Shown here one piece after another: positions 10,715-22,700 of a DNA stretch of 64,000 nt. A program made the position numbers and the translations under genes. Position 1 is the first letter of the stretch. Every line of letters starts with the position of its first letter. This DNA comes from Cherax quadricarinatus (Eukaryota > Arthropoda > Malacostraca > Decapoda > Parastacidae). The notes under the pieces are model-generated. The model was not told the origin of the DNA and did no database searches. It saw only the letters and a list, made by a program, of their open reading frames with translations. The stretch is from positions 17,939,091 to 18,003,090 of the forward strand of contig NC_091369.1 of NCBI RefSeq assembly GCF_038502225.1, read 5' to 3'.

Positions 10715-11093
10715 TGCAACTCTTGGGTATCTTTATTGAGGAAACGTTTCGCCACACAGTGGCTTCATCAGTCCATACGTAGGAGAAACTTGAAGAACAG
10801 GAGGAGAATGAGGTAATCAGTCCCTCAACCTTGAGTCGATGTGTTCAGTCCATCAATCTTGAATAGAATACGGCATATGAGCTGAGAAGCAGCTTATAAA
10901 CCGTAGACAGGTGAGGGTCAGCAGTCGTAGATGGTGTCACATTTATCCAATGTGGAAGTAGGTCGTGCCCAAGAATTAGGCAAGCGAAGAATTCCTAAGT
11001 ATTAAGATCCCAAGAAGTTGCAGTGTCTGACAGGTTTGTAGATGAATGGTTCAGAGAACCGACATGTTGATAAATAAGACACATGTGCAACTC
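10715..11093 (-). mobile_element. Penelope-like/retrozyme-like non-autonomous element with hammerhead-like core
   Basis: About 380 bp of non-coding sequence lies between two copies of TGTGCAACTCT (10714-10724 and 11083-11093). On the minus strand at 10741-10771 it has CTGATGA, a 5-bp stem GCCAC/GTGGC with a 3-base loop, and then GAAACGTTTC. This is the conserved core of a hammerhead ribozyme with a palindromic stem III. Hammerheads of this minimal type are known from Penelope-like retroelements and retrozymes. No protein is encoded. The class assignment is an inference from the ribozyme-like core. Confidence 0.5.
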
Positions 11094-12077
11094 TCGTGGA
11101 TCGAATCATGGCTCACAGACAGGAAGCAGAGAGTGTCCATAAATGGGGTTAAATCCGAGTGGGGATCGGTAACAAGTGGCGTTCCACAGGGATCAGTCTT
11201 GGGCCCGTTGTTGTTTATAATATATATCAATGATCTTGATGAAGGAATTACTAGTGATATGAGCAAATTCGCCGATGACACGAAGATAGGTAGGATAATT
11301 GATTCAAACGTAGATGTTAGGGAACTTCAGGAGGATTTAGACAAACTCTATTCTTGGTCAGAAAAGTGGCAGATGCAGTTCAATGTAGATAAGTGCAAGG
11401 TTCTGAAGCTCGGAAGTGTCCATAACCCTAGTACTTATAAGTTAAATAATGTAGAACTTAGCCATACAGATTGCGAAAAGGACTTGGGGGTTATGGTAAG
11501 CAGCAACCTTAAACCAAGACAGCAATGCCTAAGCGTACGTAATAAGGCAAATAGATTACTGGGATTTATATCAAGAAGTGTAAGCAACAGAAGTCCAGAG
11601 GTCATACTGCAGCTTTATACATCATTAGTAAGGCCTCACCTAGATTATGCAGCTCAATTCTGGTCTCCATATTACAGAATGGACATAAATTCGTTAGAAA
11701 ACATTCAGCGTAGGATGACTAAATTAATACATAGCATTAGAAATCTTCCTTATGAAGAAAGATTGAAGACTCTTAAGTTACATTCACTTGTTAGACGAAG
11801 AATGAGGGGAGACCTGATCGAAGTGTATAAGTGGAAGATAGGTATTAATAAAGGGGATATTAACAAGGTCTTGAGGATATCTCTCCAAGAGAGAACCCGC
11901 AGTAATGGATTTAAATTAGATAAGTTTAGATTTAGAAAGGACATAGGAAAGTATTGGTTTGGAAATAGGGTAGTTGATGAGTGGAACAGTCTACCTAGTT
12001 GGGTTATTGAGGCTAGGACTTTGGGTAGTTTCAAATTTAGGTTGGATAAGTACATGAGTGGGAGGGGTTGGATTTGA
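11094..12077 (+). CDS. Family D ORF2 C-terminal part (RT palm, thumb, C-terminus), open
   Basis: The frame is open from SWIESWLTDRKQRVSING through SGVPQGSVLGPLLF and FADDTKIG to the conserved end SFKFRLDKYMSGRGWI. The 48 bases upstream (from 11046, in frame) belong to the Penelope-like insert, so the ATG there is not the real start. The absence of stops over 328 codons suggests a fairly recent copy. Without the endonuclease and RT fingers it is not functional on its own. Confidence 0.85.
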   Translation, partial: SWIESWLTDRKQRVSINGVKSEWGSVTSGVPQGSVLGPLLFIIYINDLDEGITSDMSKFADDTKIGRIIDSNVDVRELQEDLDKLYSWSEKWQMQFNVDKCKVLKLGSVHNPSTYKLNNVELSHTDCEKDLGVMVSSNLKPRQQCLSVRNKANRLLGFISRSVSNRSPEVILQLYTSLVRPHLDYAAQFWSPYYRMDINSLENIQRRMTKLIHSIRNLPYEERLKTLKLHSLVRRRMRGDLIEVYKWKIGINKGDINKVLRISLQERTRSNGFKLDKFRFRKDIGKYWFGNRVVDEWNSLPSWVIEARTLGSFKFRLDKYMSGRGWI

Positions 12078-12235
12078 GTGGGACTTGCACATCAGAGCTT
12101 ATTTCTTGGGTAGCATTGAAAATTGGGTTGGTCAAATGTTTGTTAGTGGGATGAATTGTAAAGGACCTGCCTAGTATGGGCCAGCAGGCCTGCTGCAGTG
12201 TTCCTCCTTTCTTATGTTCTTATGTTCTTTATCAT
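11094..12235 (+). mobile_element. Family D CR1-like copy D2, 3' part with tail
   Basis: RT palm to C-terminus is followed by a 3' UTR of about 160 bp. The UTR ends in CAGCAGGCCTGCTGCAGTG and a TTCTTATG-type tail (12210-12230). It is a distinct subfamily from D1: the RT proteins are clearly similar but diverged. Its upstream continuation is at 7632-7757. Confidence 0.88.
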
Positions 12236-13066
12236 TATCATTCACTCCATCACTATCTTGCCAGAGGCATGCTTACACTACAGCTATAAAACTGCAACAT
12301 TAACACCCCTCCTTCAGAGTGCCGGTATTGTATTTCCCATCTCCAAGACTTAAGTCCGGCCTGCCGGTTTCCCTGAGTCCCTTCATAAATGTAACCTTGC
12401 TTACACTCCAACAGCACGTCAAGTCCTAAAAACCATTTGTCTCCATTCGCTCCTGTCTAACACACTCACGAACGCTTGCTGGAACTCCAAGCCCCTAGCA
12501 CACAAAACCTCTTTTACCCCCCCCCTCCAGCCTTTCCTAGGCCGACCCTTTCCCTGCCTTCCCCCCACTACTGATTTATACACTCTCGAAGTCATTCAAT
12601 TTCGTTCCACTCTCTCTACATGTCCAAACCATCTCAACAACCCCTCCTCAGCCCTCTGGATAATAGTTATGGTAATCCCACACCTCATCCTAATCTCCAG
12701 ACTACGGATTCTCTGCATTATATTTACACCACACATTGCCCTCAGACATGACATCTCCAATGCCTCCAGTCTTCTCCTTGTTACAACATTCTCAAACCAT
12801 GCCTCACACCCATACAAGAGTGTTGGTATAACTATACTCTCATATATTCCCTTTTTTGCTTTCATGGATAAAGTTCTTTGTCTCCACAGACTCCTCAGTG
12901 CACCACTCACCTTTTTCCCCTCGTCAATTCTATGATTCATTTCATCTTTCATAGACCCATCTGCTGACACGTCCACTCCCAAATATTTGAACACGTTCAC
13001 CTCCTTTATATTCTCTCCCTTCAATCTGATATCTAATCTTCCGTTACTTAATTTCAGCATCAAAAA
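12236..13066 (-). mobile_element. RTE-like family B, 5'-truncated copy B4
   Basis: The minus strand encodes the family-B RT C-terminus (RLDIRLKGENIKEVNVFKYL, VSADGSM, PTLLYGCEAW, LLRWFGHVERV) at 12596-13063. A degraded end and a 3' UTR follow down to 12236. It is truncated at its 5' side inside the RT and is shifted out of frame near 12595. The LLYGCEAW and FGHVERM blocks followed by a GRGRPRKGW region match RTE-type elements. Confidence 0.85.
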
Positions 13067-14248
13067 GTGTGCAGTTAAATATTATTTTCATTAATCATCA
13101 GTATCGTGATCAAAATCTCAAGAATTGGTTTAATGGCAAAATCACCAAATTTGTATCAAAGGTAATTTGAGTCTACTTAGGTAAACGAAAGAGACATTTC
13201 AACAAAATATATTCAAAATGGTCGGCTTTTCAAAGATGGACGCCAAGCATAATAAATTTATATACAGTACATCAGGAAATGATTCATGATCTTGGTACCA
13301 CTTTCAATATTTTAATGATACACTTATACAGTAGGAAATCAAAATGATCTTTGGTATTAATTACTGACAGGGAAAATGGAGCTGTTGGATTTCCCTTCTG
13401 AAAAATATTAATGGAATAATAAGCTTATAACTGACAAATAAATAAAAATAATAATTAGAGATAATTTGAAGAAGACTTCCATGAAATAAACCTAACATAA
13501 AAAAAACAGAAATAACAATAAACCAACTAAACAATTCTAAATACAGTAATAAAAATTAAACATTAGAGGAACAGGAACATATCAAAGGAGACATCCTAGG
13601 GTCATATGTCCTATAAAGGCAGTTTGAAAATTAATGCCACATAGATTAAGAGTACCACGTTTCACAGGCAAGCTTTAGATAAATTGAGTGATGATTGACT
13701 GGGAGGTGTAAATTCTCAAGGTCTTTCAGGCACCTCGTAATGTAATAGTAATGTTCTCAGTCTGTACGATATCATGGTCCATGTAGGATACCCAGAACTG
13801 AGGAGTTTTCCCCATCTGCCCATTAAAAATGTCTTTTTGAAATGTCCAATACCTGTCTGGATTATTATTGCACTTTTTGCAGTCTCTCTTTACTTGGCGA
13901 AGAGCTGAGGTCTCTTAATCTCTGCTTTTCTTGTGCAGGTAGGCCTTCGAAGGTGAACTGGTTGTGTTCTTTCAAGGAATTCCTTTACAAGAAGCCTTTC
14001 AAGACCTTCCATAAACATCTTATGGGACAACATATCCCTTTCATATTCTTCCCACCCAGTACTCTATACGCAGGGCCAGATCCTCCTGGCCTGTCTTTAG
14101 TAGAACATCAATGAGCCCATTTCCTTCCATCTTTTTTTCTCAGTCACACCAAGGTATACACAGATTAGGTGGAATACTCCAATTAGAATGTGTTCAGCAT
14201 ACCTCTTGTGCTCATTCCACTCCAGTGGATTTTTTTCATACATACATA
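13067..14248. other. Unassigned AT-rich interval
   Basis: I see no conserved coding frame, tandem repeat or recognisable element end in these about 1.2 kb. Short open frames such as 13842-14114 have no motif I recognise. The composition resembles intergenic or intronic DNA. Confidence 0.5.
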
Positions 14249-15452
14249 TAGTGCATATTAATTGGGATCGATGAAATAAGACATTTATTTGGAAAATTAA
14301 TGTTTATTTGAAAAATGCACAGTAATGATATGACAGATAATTGATTTAATAAGAAATATGACTACCTTTTGCTCTAACAAGCATTGCTTCTCGCTTTGGC
14401 ATAGAATCGACCAATGCTGAACACATTTCGCAAGTTCGTCGTCGTACCAGATCCTAATAACAACAGCTATTAGTTCCTCCATACTAGAACAGTCCTATTT
14501 CGCGATGCTGCGTTAATTATTGCCCATAGTCTCTGTTCGAGGAGCGTCAGCAATTTTCGGGAAGTGTGGCATGGAGGAAGATCCTGTTGGAAAATGCCTT
14601 CTCCCTCAGGAAAGTTTCTGTCCACAATGGGAAGCCAATGAGTTTCCAGAATTGCCTTGTATTTCTTACTGTTCATCGTTTCCTCATCAATAACAAGCTG
14701 TCCAGTAGCACTACAACTACTCCAAAACATCTTTGGTGGGTGTTTTGGCGCTTGTTGAGTGCACCCATTCCGAAGAGGTTAGCATGTGCTCTATCTCACT
14801 ACCACTGATCTGCACCCATGTACTTCAGAATGTGCCTCAACTGAAAATATACCTTTCCGTAATTTTTCTTTTTTATAGCAGCAGTCAATTGTTTCTTTAC
14901 CGGCTTTCTGTCAACTTCAAGGAGCCAATTCTCTCTTTAGATCTTTGCTGGTATTCTTGGGATCCTTTACAGAATTTCTTATGGTAACCTTGTCATCCTG
15001 AGGTGCTGTCTTGCATTTTTCTTCCACACCTTGCTCGACACACCGCTCCTCACTCATCAGTGTCGTCAGCTCTCTTCAGAATCCGATCAACAGTTGACTT
15101 TGCTAGGCTCAAATTTTCAGCGATCTGTCTGATACACAAGTCAGCATGTTTTCTAAGAGCTGCAATACTTGGACGTTTCTTAGGTGCAACATCCATCATG
15201 AATTTCAGCAGTAATCATGCAATGAAGGGGAGAATTTGGCGAAACCACACTCACTCACAGAGCAGGCTTGCAGGAATAGCTTACAGAACAACTGTTGTAG
15301 CACTGACGAGAGTGGCAGGGAAACATCACTGCTGGATGATTGACAGAAGTCAGCAACAAACTCCTATAAAAAAATAGAACCCAAATTAAACCGGTGAATA
15401 AGACATACGAGATAATTACAAAATTTATTTCTGTCCCAATTAATTTGCACAA
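14249..15452 (-). mobile_element. Tc1/mariner element, full length, degenerate transposase
   Basis: This is a 1.2-kb unit flanked by TA on both sides (14247-14248 and 15453-15454). Its terminal inverted repeats are similar: TAGTGCATATTAATTGGGA on the left, and TTGTGCAAATTAATTGGGA as the reverse complement on the right. The minus strand encodes a broken transposase. The N-terminal helix-turn-helix includes RPSIAALRKHADLCIRQIAE and STVDRILKR at about 15090-15200. The CGRK...APQDDKVTIRNSVKDPKN linker follows after a stop and a frameshift. The DDE catalytic domain includes GTMNSKKYKAILE-like sequence and FQQDLPPCHTSRKL at about 14540-14690. Several stops and frame changes show it is inactive. Confidence 0.9.
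14470..14730 (-). pseudogene. Tc1/mariner transposase, DDE-domain remnant
   Basis: This is an open stretch of 86 codons in the minus frame. It has LVIDEETMNSKKYKAILETH and the second catalytic aspartate in FQQDLPPCHTSRK, matching the FQQDNAPCHTS motif of Tc1-like transposases. The reading frame upstream and downstream is interrupted. Confidence 0.85.
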
Positions 15453-15690
15453 TACTCGTATATTTTTGACCTACTTCATCAGTGGTACTTTATACAAGCG
15501 TTGATGTTCTTTTAGTACAGTTTTGTAGTGTTTGTGGGGTGATAGGGAATTTTATATTCTTTAACACTTGACGAATGTCGACTGTTTAGTAGCCAGTTGT
15601 TTGTTAGTGTTTGTGGTGTATGGCCAGTTAATTAGTTCTTTAAATCCAGTCCATCCAGGAATTTTATATTCTTTAACGCTTAAGAAACTG

Positions 15691-18514
15691 TGATGTTGTA
15701 TGTCAGTGCACTAGTTCTATGTGATGTTGTATGTCAGTGCACCAGTTCTATGTGATGTTGTATGTCAGTGCACCAGTTCTATGTGATGTTGTATGTCAGT
15801 GCACCAGTTCTATGTGATGTATGTCAGTGCACCAGTTCTATGTGATGTTGTATGTCAGTGCACCAGTTCTGTGTGATGTTGTATGTCAGTGCACCAGTTC
15901 TGTGTGATGTTGTATGTCAGTGCACCAGTTCTGTGTGATGTATGTCAGTGCACCATTTCTGTGTGATGTATGTCAGTGCACCAGTTCTGTGTGATGTATG
16001 TCAGTGCACCAGTTCTGTGTGATGTTGTATTTCAGTGCACCAGTTCTGTGTGATGTTGTATGTCAGTGCACCAGTTCTATGTGTTGTACGTCAGTGGACC
16101 AGTATTGTGATTTATGTGATTTATGTGATTTATGTATGTCAGTGCACCAGTTCTGTGTGATGTTGTATGTCAGTGCACCAGTTCTATGTGATGTTGTATG
16201 TCAGTGCACCAGTTCTGTGTGATGTATGTCAGTGCACCAGTTCTGTGTGATGTTGTATGTCAGTGCACCAGTTCTATGTGTTGTACGTCAGTGGACCAGT
16301 ATTGTGATTTATGTGATGTTGTATGTCAGTGGACCAGTTGTCTGTGATGTTGTATGTCAGTGGACCAGTTGTATGAGATGTTGCATGTCAGTGGACCAGT
16401 TCTATGTGATGTTGCATGTCAGTGGGCCAATTCTAGGTGACTTTGTATGTCAGTGGACCAGTTCTATGTGATGTTGTATGTTAGTGGGCCAATACTGTGT
16501 TCTATGTGATGTTGTATGTTAGCGGACCAGTACTGTGATGTTGTATGTCAGTGGACTAGTACTGTGATGTTGTATGTCAGTGGACCAGTACTGTGATGTT
16601 AAATGTCAGTGGACCAATAATGTGATCTATATGGTGTTATACGTCAATGGACCAGTACTGTGTTCTATGTGATGTTGTACGTCAGTGGACCAGTACTGTG
16701 ATCTATATGATGTTGTACGTCAATGGACCAGTACTGTGTTCTATGTGATGTTGTACGTCAGTGGACCAGTATTGTGTTCTATGTGATGTTGTACGTCAGT
16801 GGACCAGTATTGTGTTCTATGTGATGTTGTATGTCTGTGGACCAGTATTGTGTTCTATGTGATGTTGTACGTCAGTGGACCAGTATTGTGTTCTATGTGA
16901 TGTTGTACGTCAGTGGACCAGTATTGTGTTCTATGTGATGTTGTATGTCAGTGGACCAGTATTGTGTTCTATGTGATGTTGTATGTCTGTGGACCAGTAT
17001 TGTGTTCTATGTGATGTACGTCAGTGGACCAGTATTGTGTTCTATGTGATGTTGTACGTCAGTGGACCAGTATTGTGTTCTATGTGATGTTGTATGTCTG
17101 TGGACCAGTATTGTGTTCTATGTGATGTTGTACGTCAGTGGACCAGTATTGTGTTCTATGTGATGTTGTACGTCAGTGGACCAGTATTGTGTTCTATGTG
17201 ATGTTGTACGTCAGTGGACCAGCATTGTGTTCTATGTGATGTTGTACGTCAGTGGACCAGTATTGTGTTCTATGTGATGTTGTATGTCAGTGGACCAGTA
17301 TTGTGTTCTATGTGATGTTGTATGTCTGTGGACCAGTATTGTGTTCTATGTGATGTTGTATGTCTGTGGACCAGTATTGTGTTCTATGTGATGTTGTATG
17401 TCAGTGGACCAGTACTGTGTTCTATGTGATGTTGTACGTCAGTGGACCAGTACTGTGTTCTATGTGATGTTGTATGTCAGTGGACCAGTATTGTGTTCTA
17501 TGTGATGTTGTATGTCTGTGGACCAGTATTGTGTTCTATGTGATGTTGTATGTCTGTGGACCAGTATTGTGTTCTATGTGATGTTGTATGTCAGTGGACC
17601 AGTATTGTGTTCTATGTGATGTTGTATGTCTGTGGACCAGTATTGTGTTCTATGTGATGTTGTATGTCAGTGGACCAGTATTGTGTTCTATGTGATGTTG
17701 TATGTCTGTGGACCAGTATTGTGTTCTATGTGATGTTGTACGTCAGTGGACCAGTACTGTGTTCTATGTGATGTTGTACGTCAGTGGACCAGTACTGTGT
17801 TCTAGGTAATACTGTATGTCAGTTTACCAGTACTGTGTTGTAGGTAATACTGTATGTCAGTTTACCAGTACTGTATTCTAGGTAATACTGTATGTCAGTT
17901 TACCAGTACTGTGTTGTAGGTAATACTGTATGTCAGTTTACCAGTACTGTGTTGTAGGTAATACTGTATGTCAGTTTACCAGTACTGTGTTGTAGGTAAT
18001 ACTGTATGTCAGTTTACCAGTACTGTGTTGTAGGTAATACTGTATGTCAGTTTACCAGTACTGTGTTCTAGGTAATACTGTATGTCAGTTTACCAGTACT
18101 GTGTTGTAGGTAATACTGTATGTCAGTTTACCAGTACTGTATTCTAGGTAATACTGTATGTCAGTTTACCAGTACTGTGTTCTAGGTAATACTGTATGTC
18201 AGTTTACCAGTACTGTGTTCTAGGTAATACTGTATGTCAGTTTACCAGTACTGTATTCTAGGTAATACTGTATGTCAGTTTACCAGTACTGTGTTCTAGG
18301 TAATACTGTATGTCAGTTTACCAGTACTGTGTTCTAGGTAATATTGTATGTCAGTTTACCAGTACTGTATTCTAGGTAATACTGTATGTCAGTTTACCAG
18401 TACTGTGTTCTAGGTAATACTGTATGTCAGTTTACCAGTACTGTGTTCTAGGTAATATTGTATGTCAGTTTACCAGTACTGTATTCTAGGTAATACTGTA
18501 TGTCAGTTTACCAG
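15691..18514. repeat. 31/38-bp minisatellite with three variant zones
   Basis: About 2.8 kb of tandem repeats around a common core TGTATGTCAGTG/TACCAGT. Zone 1 (about 15691-16300) has mostly 31-bp units with GTGCACCAGTTCTAT. Zone 2 (about 16300-17800) has 38-bp units with GTGGACCAGTATTGTGTTCT. Zone 3 (about 17800-18514) has 38-bp units with GTTTACCAGTACTG and TAGGTAATACTG. The array ends abruptly against a family-D fragment. Open frames inside it (for example 15998-16222) are repeat artefacts. Confidence 0.95.
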
Positions 18515-18957
18515 ACTGTGGTGTATAAATGGAAAACAGGAATAAATGAAAGGGGATGTAAATAGCGTGCTGAAAATATCTAGCCAAGACAGGACTCGCA
18601 GCAATGGTTTTAAATTTGAAAAATTCTGATTCAGGAAGGATATATGAAAGCACTGGTTTGGTAATAGAGTTGTGGATGATTGGAACAAACTCCCGAGTAC
18701 AGTTATAGAAGCCGAAACGTTGTGTAGTTTTAAAAACTGGTTAGATAAATACGTGAGTGGGTGTGGGTGGGTGTGAGCTGGATCTGACTAGCCTGTGCTA
18801 CTAGGTCTGATACCGTGCTCCTTCCTTAAGTGGATGTGACCTGACTGGGTGGGTCATTGGTCTAATGCGGGGGGTGACATGGACCTGTCTCGCATGGGCC
18901 AGTAGGCATGTTGCAGTGTTCCTTCTTCGTTATGTTCTTATGTTCTAATGTTAGTGG
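18515..18957 (+). mobile_element. Family D CR1-like 3' fragment (copy D6)
   Basis: It encodes the degraded RT C-terminus (RTRSNGFKFEKF, then HWFGNRVVDDWNKLP) with stops, the 3' UTR, and a tail of TTCTTATG-like repeats at 18925-18955. It begins exactly where the minisatellite ends. Confidence 0.85.
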
Positions 18958-19356
18958 AGCGACACGTAAAATTCTGTATTGATTATCATATTTATTTATT
19001 AAATTTTTTACATATTTTTTATATTTAGTAAAAAAATTCTATATAATATGATATAAACTTATTAAATTCAATAACAGTGTTTTAAATTATTATTTGTTTC
19101 ATATTTATTTTCAAATGAAAGTTACATCGTAAGTAGATAAAAAAATATCTAATCATTATTAGCCAAGAAAGTTATGTCTCATTATTCTAAGATAATAAAA
19201 TAAAAGGTCAATCTAGGTTAGCTAAAACATATCTAAACAATCTTTAAATTAATATTTATTGTTATTTTTAAAAATTCCTGGTAAAGAAAATTAATAGAGA
19301 CAGACATAAGATATAAGACCAACCTTCTTTCTCTTTTTCTCAATGCACGTGCACAG
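18958..19356 (+). other. AT-rich intron segment upstream of aminopeptidase exon
   Basis: No element is recognised. The segment ends in a pyrimidine-rich tract (CTTCTTTCTCTTTTTCTC) and an AG acceptor at 19355-19356. Confidence 0.6.
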
Positions 19357-19499
19357 GGAAGCTCTCCTACAAGACAGCCCTGGACGTGACCATGTACGTG
19401 AAGAATGAGAAGGAAATGTTGCCCTTCATTTCCCTCTCTAGCAACTTAGAGCTTATGGAGAAGATTATTAAGGAGACTCCCGTGTATGACAGCTTCAAG
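19357..19499 (+). CDS. M1-family aminopeptidase, ERAP1-like C-terminal domain, exon a
   Basis: Translated with its first two bases completing a glycine codon, it reads [20 protein letters not shown], then [15 protein letters not shown], then a stretch ending VYDSFK. This matches the helical C-terminal domain of membrane alanyl-aminopeptidases (pattern: ALDLTxYLxxExxYxPW...LSxLxxLxxxL...YxxFK). It is preceded by a pyrimidine tract and CAG, and followed by the donor GTAGGT at 19500. It ends in phase 0, and the next exon begins AAG in phase 0. M1 enzymes are zinc metallopeptidases that remove N-terminal residues. The zinc site (HEXXH) lies in upstream exons outside this window. Confidence 0.9.
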
Positions 19500-19529
19500 G
19501 TAGGTATACCCACGCGTAGTCTGCACGAT

Positions 19530-19737
<208 letters not shown>

Positions 19738-22700
19738 CTGGGTTGCTTGAATGTGCGTGGATGTAGTGAGGATGACAAGAAACAGATGATTGCTGATGTT
19801 ATAAATGAAAAGAAGTTGGATCTCCTGGCCCTAAGCGAAACAAAGCTGAAGGGGGTAGGGGAGTTTCGGTGGAGGGAAATAAATGGGATTAAATCTGGAG
19901 TATCTGAGAGAGTTAGAGCTAAGGAAGGGGTAGCAATAATGTTGAAGGATCAGTTATGGAAGGAGAAAAGACAATATGAATGTGTAAATTCAAGGATTAT
20001 GTGGATTAAAGTAAAGGTTGGATGCGAAAAGTGGGTCATAATAAGCGTGTATGCACCTGGAGAAGAGAGGAATGTAGAGTAGAGAGAGAGATTTTAGGAG
20101 ATGTTAAGTGAATGTATAGGAACCTTTGAACCAAGTGAGAGAGTAATTGTGGTAGGGGACCTGAATGCTAAAGTAGGAGAAACTTTTAGAGAGGGTGTGG
20201 TAGGTAAGTTTCGGGTGCCAGGTGTAAATGATAATGGGAGCCCTTTGATTGACTTTGTTAGAAAGGGGTTTAATTATAGGTAATATATATTTTAAGAAAA
20301 AGAGTATAAATAAGTATACAAGATATGATGTAGGGCGAAATGACAGTAGTTTGTTGGATTATGTATTGGTAGATAAAAGACTGTTGAGTAGACTTCAGGA
20401 TGTACATGTTTATAGAGGGGCCACAGATATATCAGATCACTTTTTAGTTGTAGCTACACTGAGAGTAAAAGGTAGATGGGATACAAGGAGAATAGAAGCA
20501 TCAGGGAAGAGAGAGGTGGAGGTTTAGCATAGGCAATGGGGTCGAAGAGGTATTGGGTAGGTTTAAAAATGTAGTGTTAAGAGATAAGATAAGATTTCCT
20601 TCGGATTTTTAACAGTTTGTGGTTACAGGAAAGTGGGTGCGGGAGGGAAGAGGAGCGATTGGTGGAATGATGATGTAAAGAGAGTAGTAAGGGAGAAAAA
20701 GTTAGCATATGAGAAGTTTTTACAAAGTAGAAGTGATGCAAGGAGGGAAGAGTATATGGAGAAAAAGAGAGAGGTTAAGAGAGTGGTTAAGCAATGTAAA
20801 AAGAGAGCAAATGAGAGAGTGGGTGAGATGTTATCAACAAATTTTGTTGAAAATAAGAAAAAGTTTTGGAGTGAGATTAACAAGTTAAGGAAGCCTAGAG
20901 AACAAATGGATTTGTCAGTTAAAAATAGGAGAGGAGAGTTATTAAATGGAGAGTTAGAGGTATTGGGAAGATGGAGGGAATATTTTGAGGAATTGTTAAA
21001 TGTTGATGAAGATAGGGAAGCTGTGATTTCGTGTATAGGGCAAGGAGGAATAACATCTTGTAGGAGTGAGGAAGAGCCAGTTGTGAGTGTGGGGGAAGTT
21101 CGTGAGGCAGTAGGTAAAATGAAAGGGGGTAAGGCAGCCGGGATTGATGGGATAAAGATAGAAATGTTAAAAGCAGGTGGGGATATAGTTTTGGAGTGGT
21201 TGGTGCAATTATTTAATAAATGTATGGAAGAGGGTAAGGTACCTAGGGATTGGCAGAGAGCATGCATAGTTCCTTTGTATAAAGGCAAAGGGGACAAAAG
21301 AGAGTGCAAAAATTATAGGGGGATAAGTCTGTTGAGTATACCTGGTAAAGTGTATGGTAGAGTTATTATTGAAAGAATTAAGAGTAAGACGGAGAATAGG
21401 ATAGCAGATGAACAAGGAGGCTTTAGGAAAGGTAGGGGGTGTGTGGACCAGGTGTTTACAGTGAAACATATAAGTGAACAGTATTTAGATAAGGCTAAAG
21501 AGGTTTTTGTGGCATTTATGGATTTGGAAAAGGCGTATGACAGGGTGGATAGGGGGGCAATGTGGCAGATGTTGCAGGTGTATGGTGTAGGAGGTAGGTT
21601 ACTGAAAGCAGTGAAGAGTTTTTACGAGGATAGTGAGGCTCAAGTTAGAGTATGTAGGAAAGAGGGAGATTATTTCCCAGTAAAAGTAGGCCTTAGACAA
21701 GGATGTGTGATGTCACCGTGGTTGTTTAATATATTTATAGATGGGGTTGTAAGAGAAGTAAATGCGAGGGTCTTGGCAAGAGGCGTGGAGTTAAAAGATA
21801 AAGAATCACACATAAAGTGGGAGTTGTCACAGTTGCTCTTTGCTGATGACACTGTGCTCTTGGGAGATTCTGAAGAGAAGTTGCAGAGATTGGTGGATGA
21901 ATTTGGTAGGGTGTGCAAAAGAAGAAAATTAAAAGTGAATACAGGAAAGAGTAAGGTTATGAGGATAACAAAAAGATTAGGTGATGAAAGATTGGATATC
22001 AGATTGGAGGGAGAGAGTATGGAGGAGGTGAATGTATTCAGATATTTGGGAGTGGACGTGTCAGCGGATGGGTCTATGAAAGATGAGGTGAATCATAGAA
22101 TTGATGAGGGGAAAAGGGTGAGTGGTGCACTTAGGAGTCTGTGGAGACAAAGAACTTTGTCCTTGGAGGCAAAGAGGGGAATGTATGAGAGTATAGTTTT
22201 ACCAACGCTCTTATATGGGTGTGAAGCATGGGTGATGAATGTTGCAGCGAGGAGAAGGCTGGAGGCAGTGGAGATGTCATGTCTGAGGGCAATGTGTGGT
22301 GTGAATATAATGCAGAGAATTCGTAGTTTGGAAGTTAGGAGGAGGTGCGGGATTACCAAAACTGTTGTCCAGAGGGCTGAGGAAGGGTTGTTGAGGTGGT
22401 TCGGACATGTAGAGAGAATGGAGCGAAACAGAATGACTTCAAGAGTGTATCAGTCTGTAGTGGAAGGAAGGCGGGGTAGGGGTCGGCCTAGGAAAGGTTG
22501 GAGGGAGGGGGTAAAGGAGGTTTTGTGTGCGAGGGGCTTGGACTTCCAGCAGGCATGCGTGAGCGTGTTTGATAGGAGTGAATGGAGACAAATGGTTTTT
22601 AATACTTGACGTGCTGTTGGAGTGTGAGCAAAGTAACATTTATGAAGGGGTTCAGGGAAACCGGCAGGCCGGACTTGAGTCCTGGAGATGGGAAGTACAG

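Noticed and set aside
13842..14114. 90-codon plus-strand frame as a host exon
   Set aside because: No recognisable domain or convincing splice sites.
14566..15377. Plus-strand open frames over the Tc1/mariner element
   Set aside because: The transposase motifs (HTH, FQQDLPPCHTS) are on the minus strand; these are shadows.
15454..15480. Hammerhead core from CTGATGA on the minus strand near 15465
   Set aside because: No GAAA follows at a workable distance and no stem II can form.
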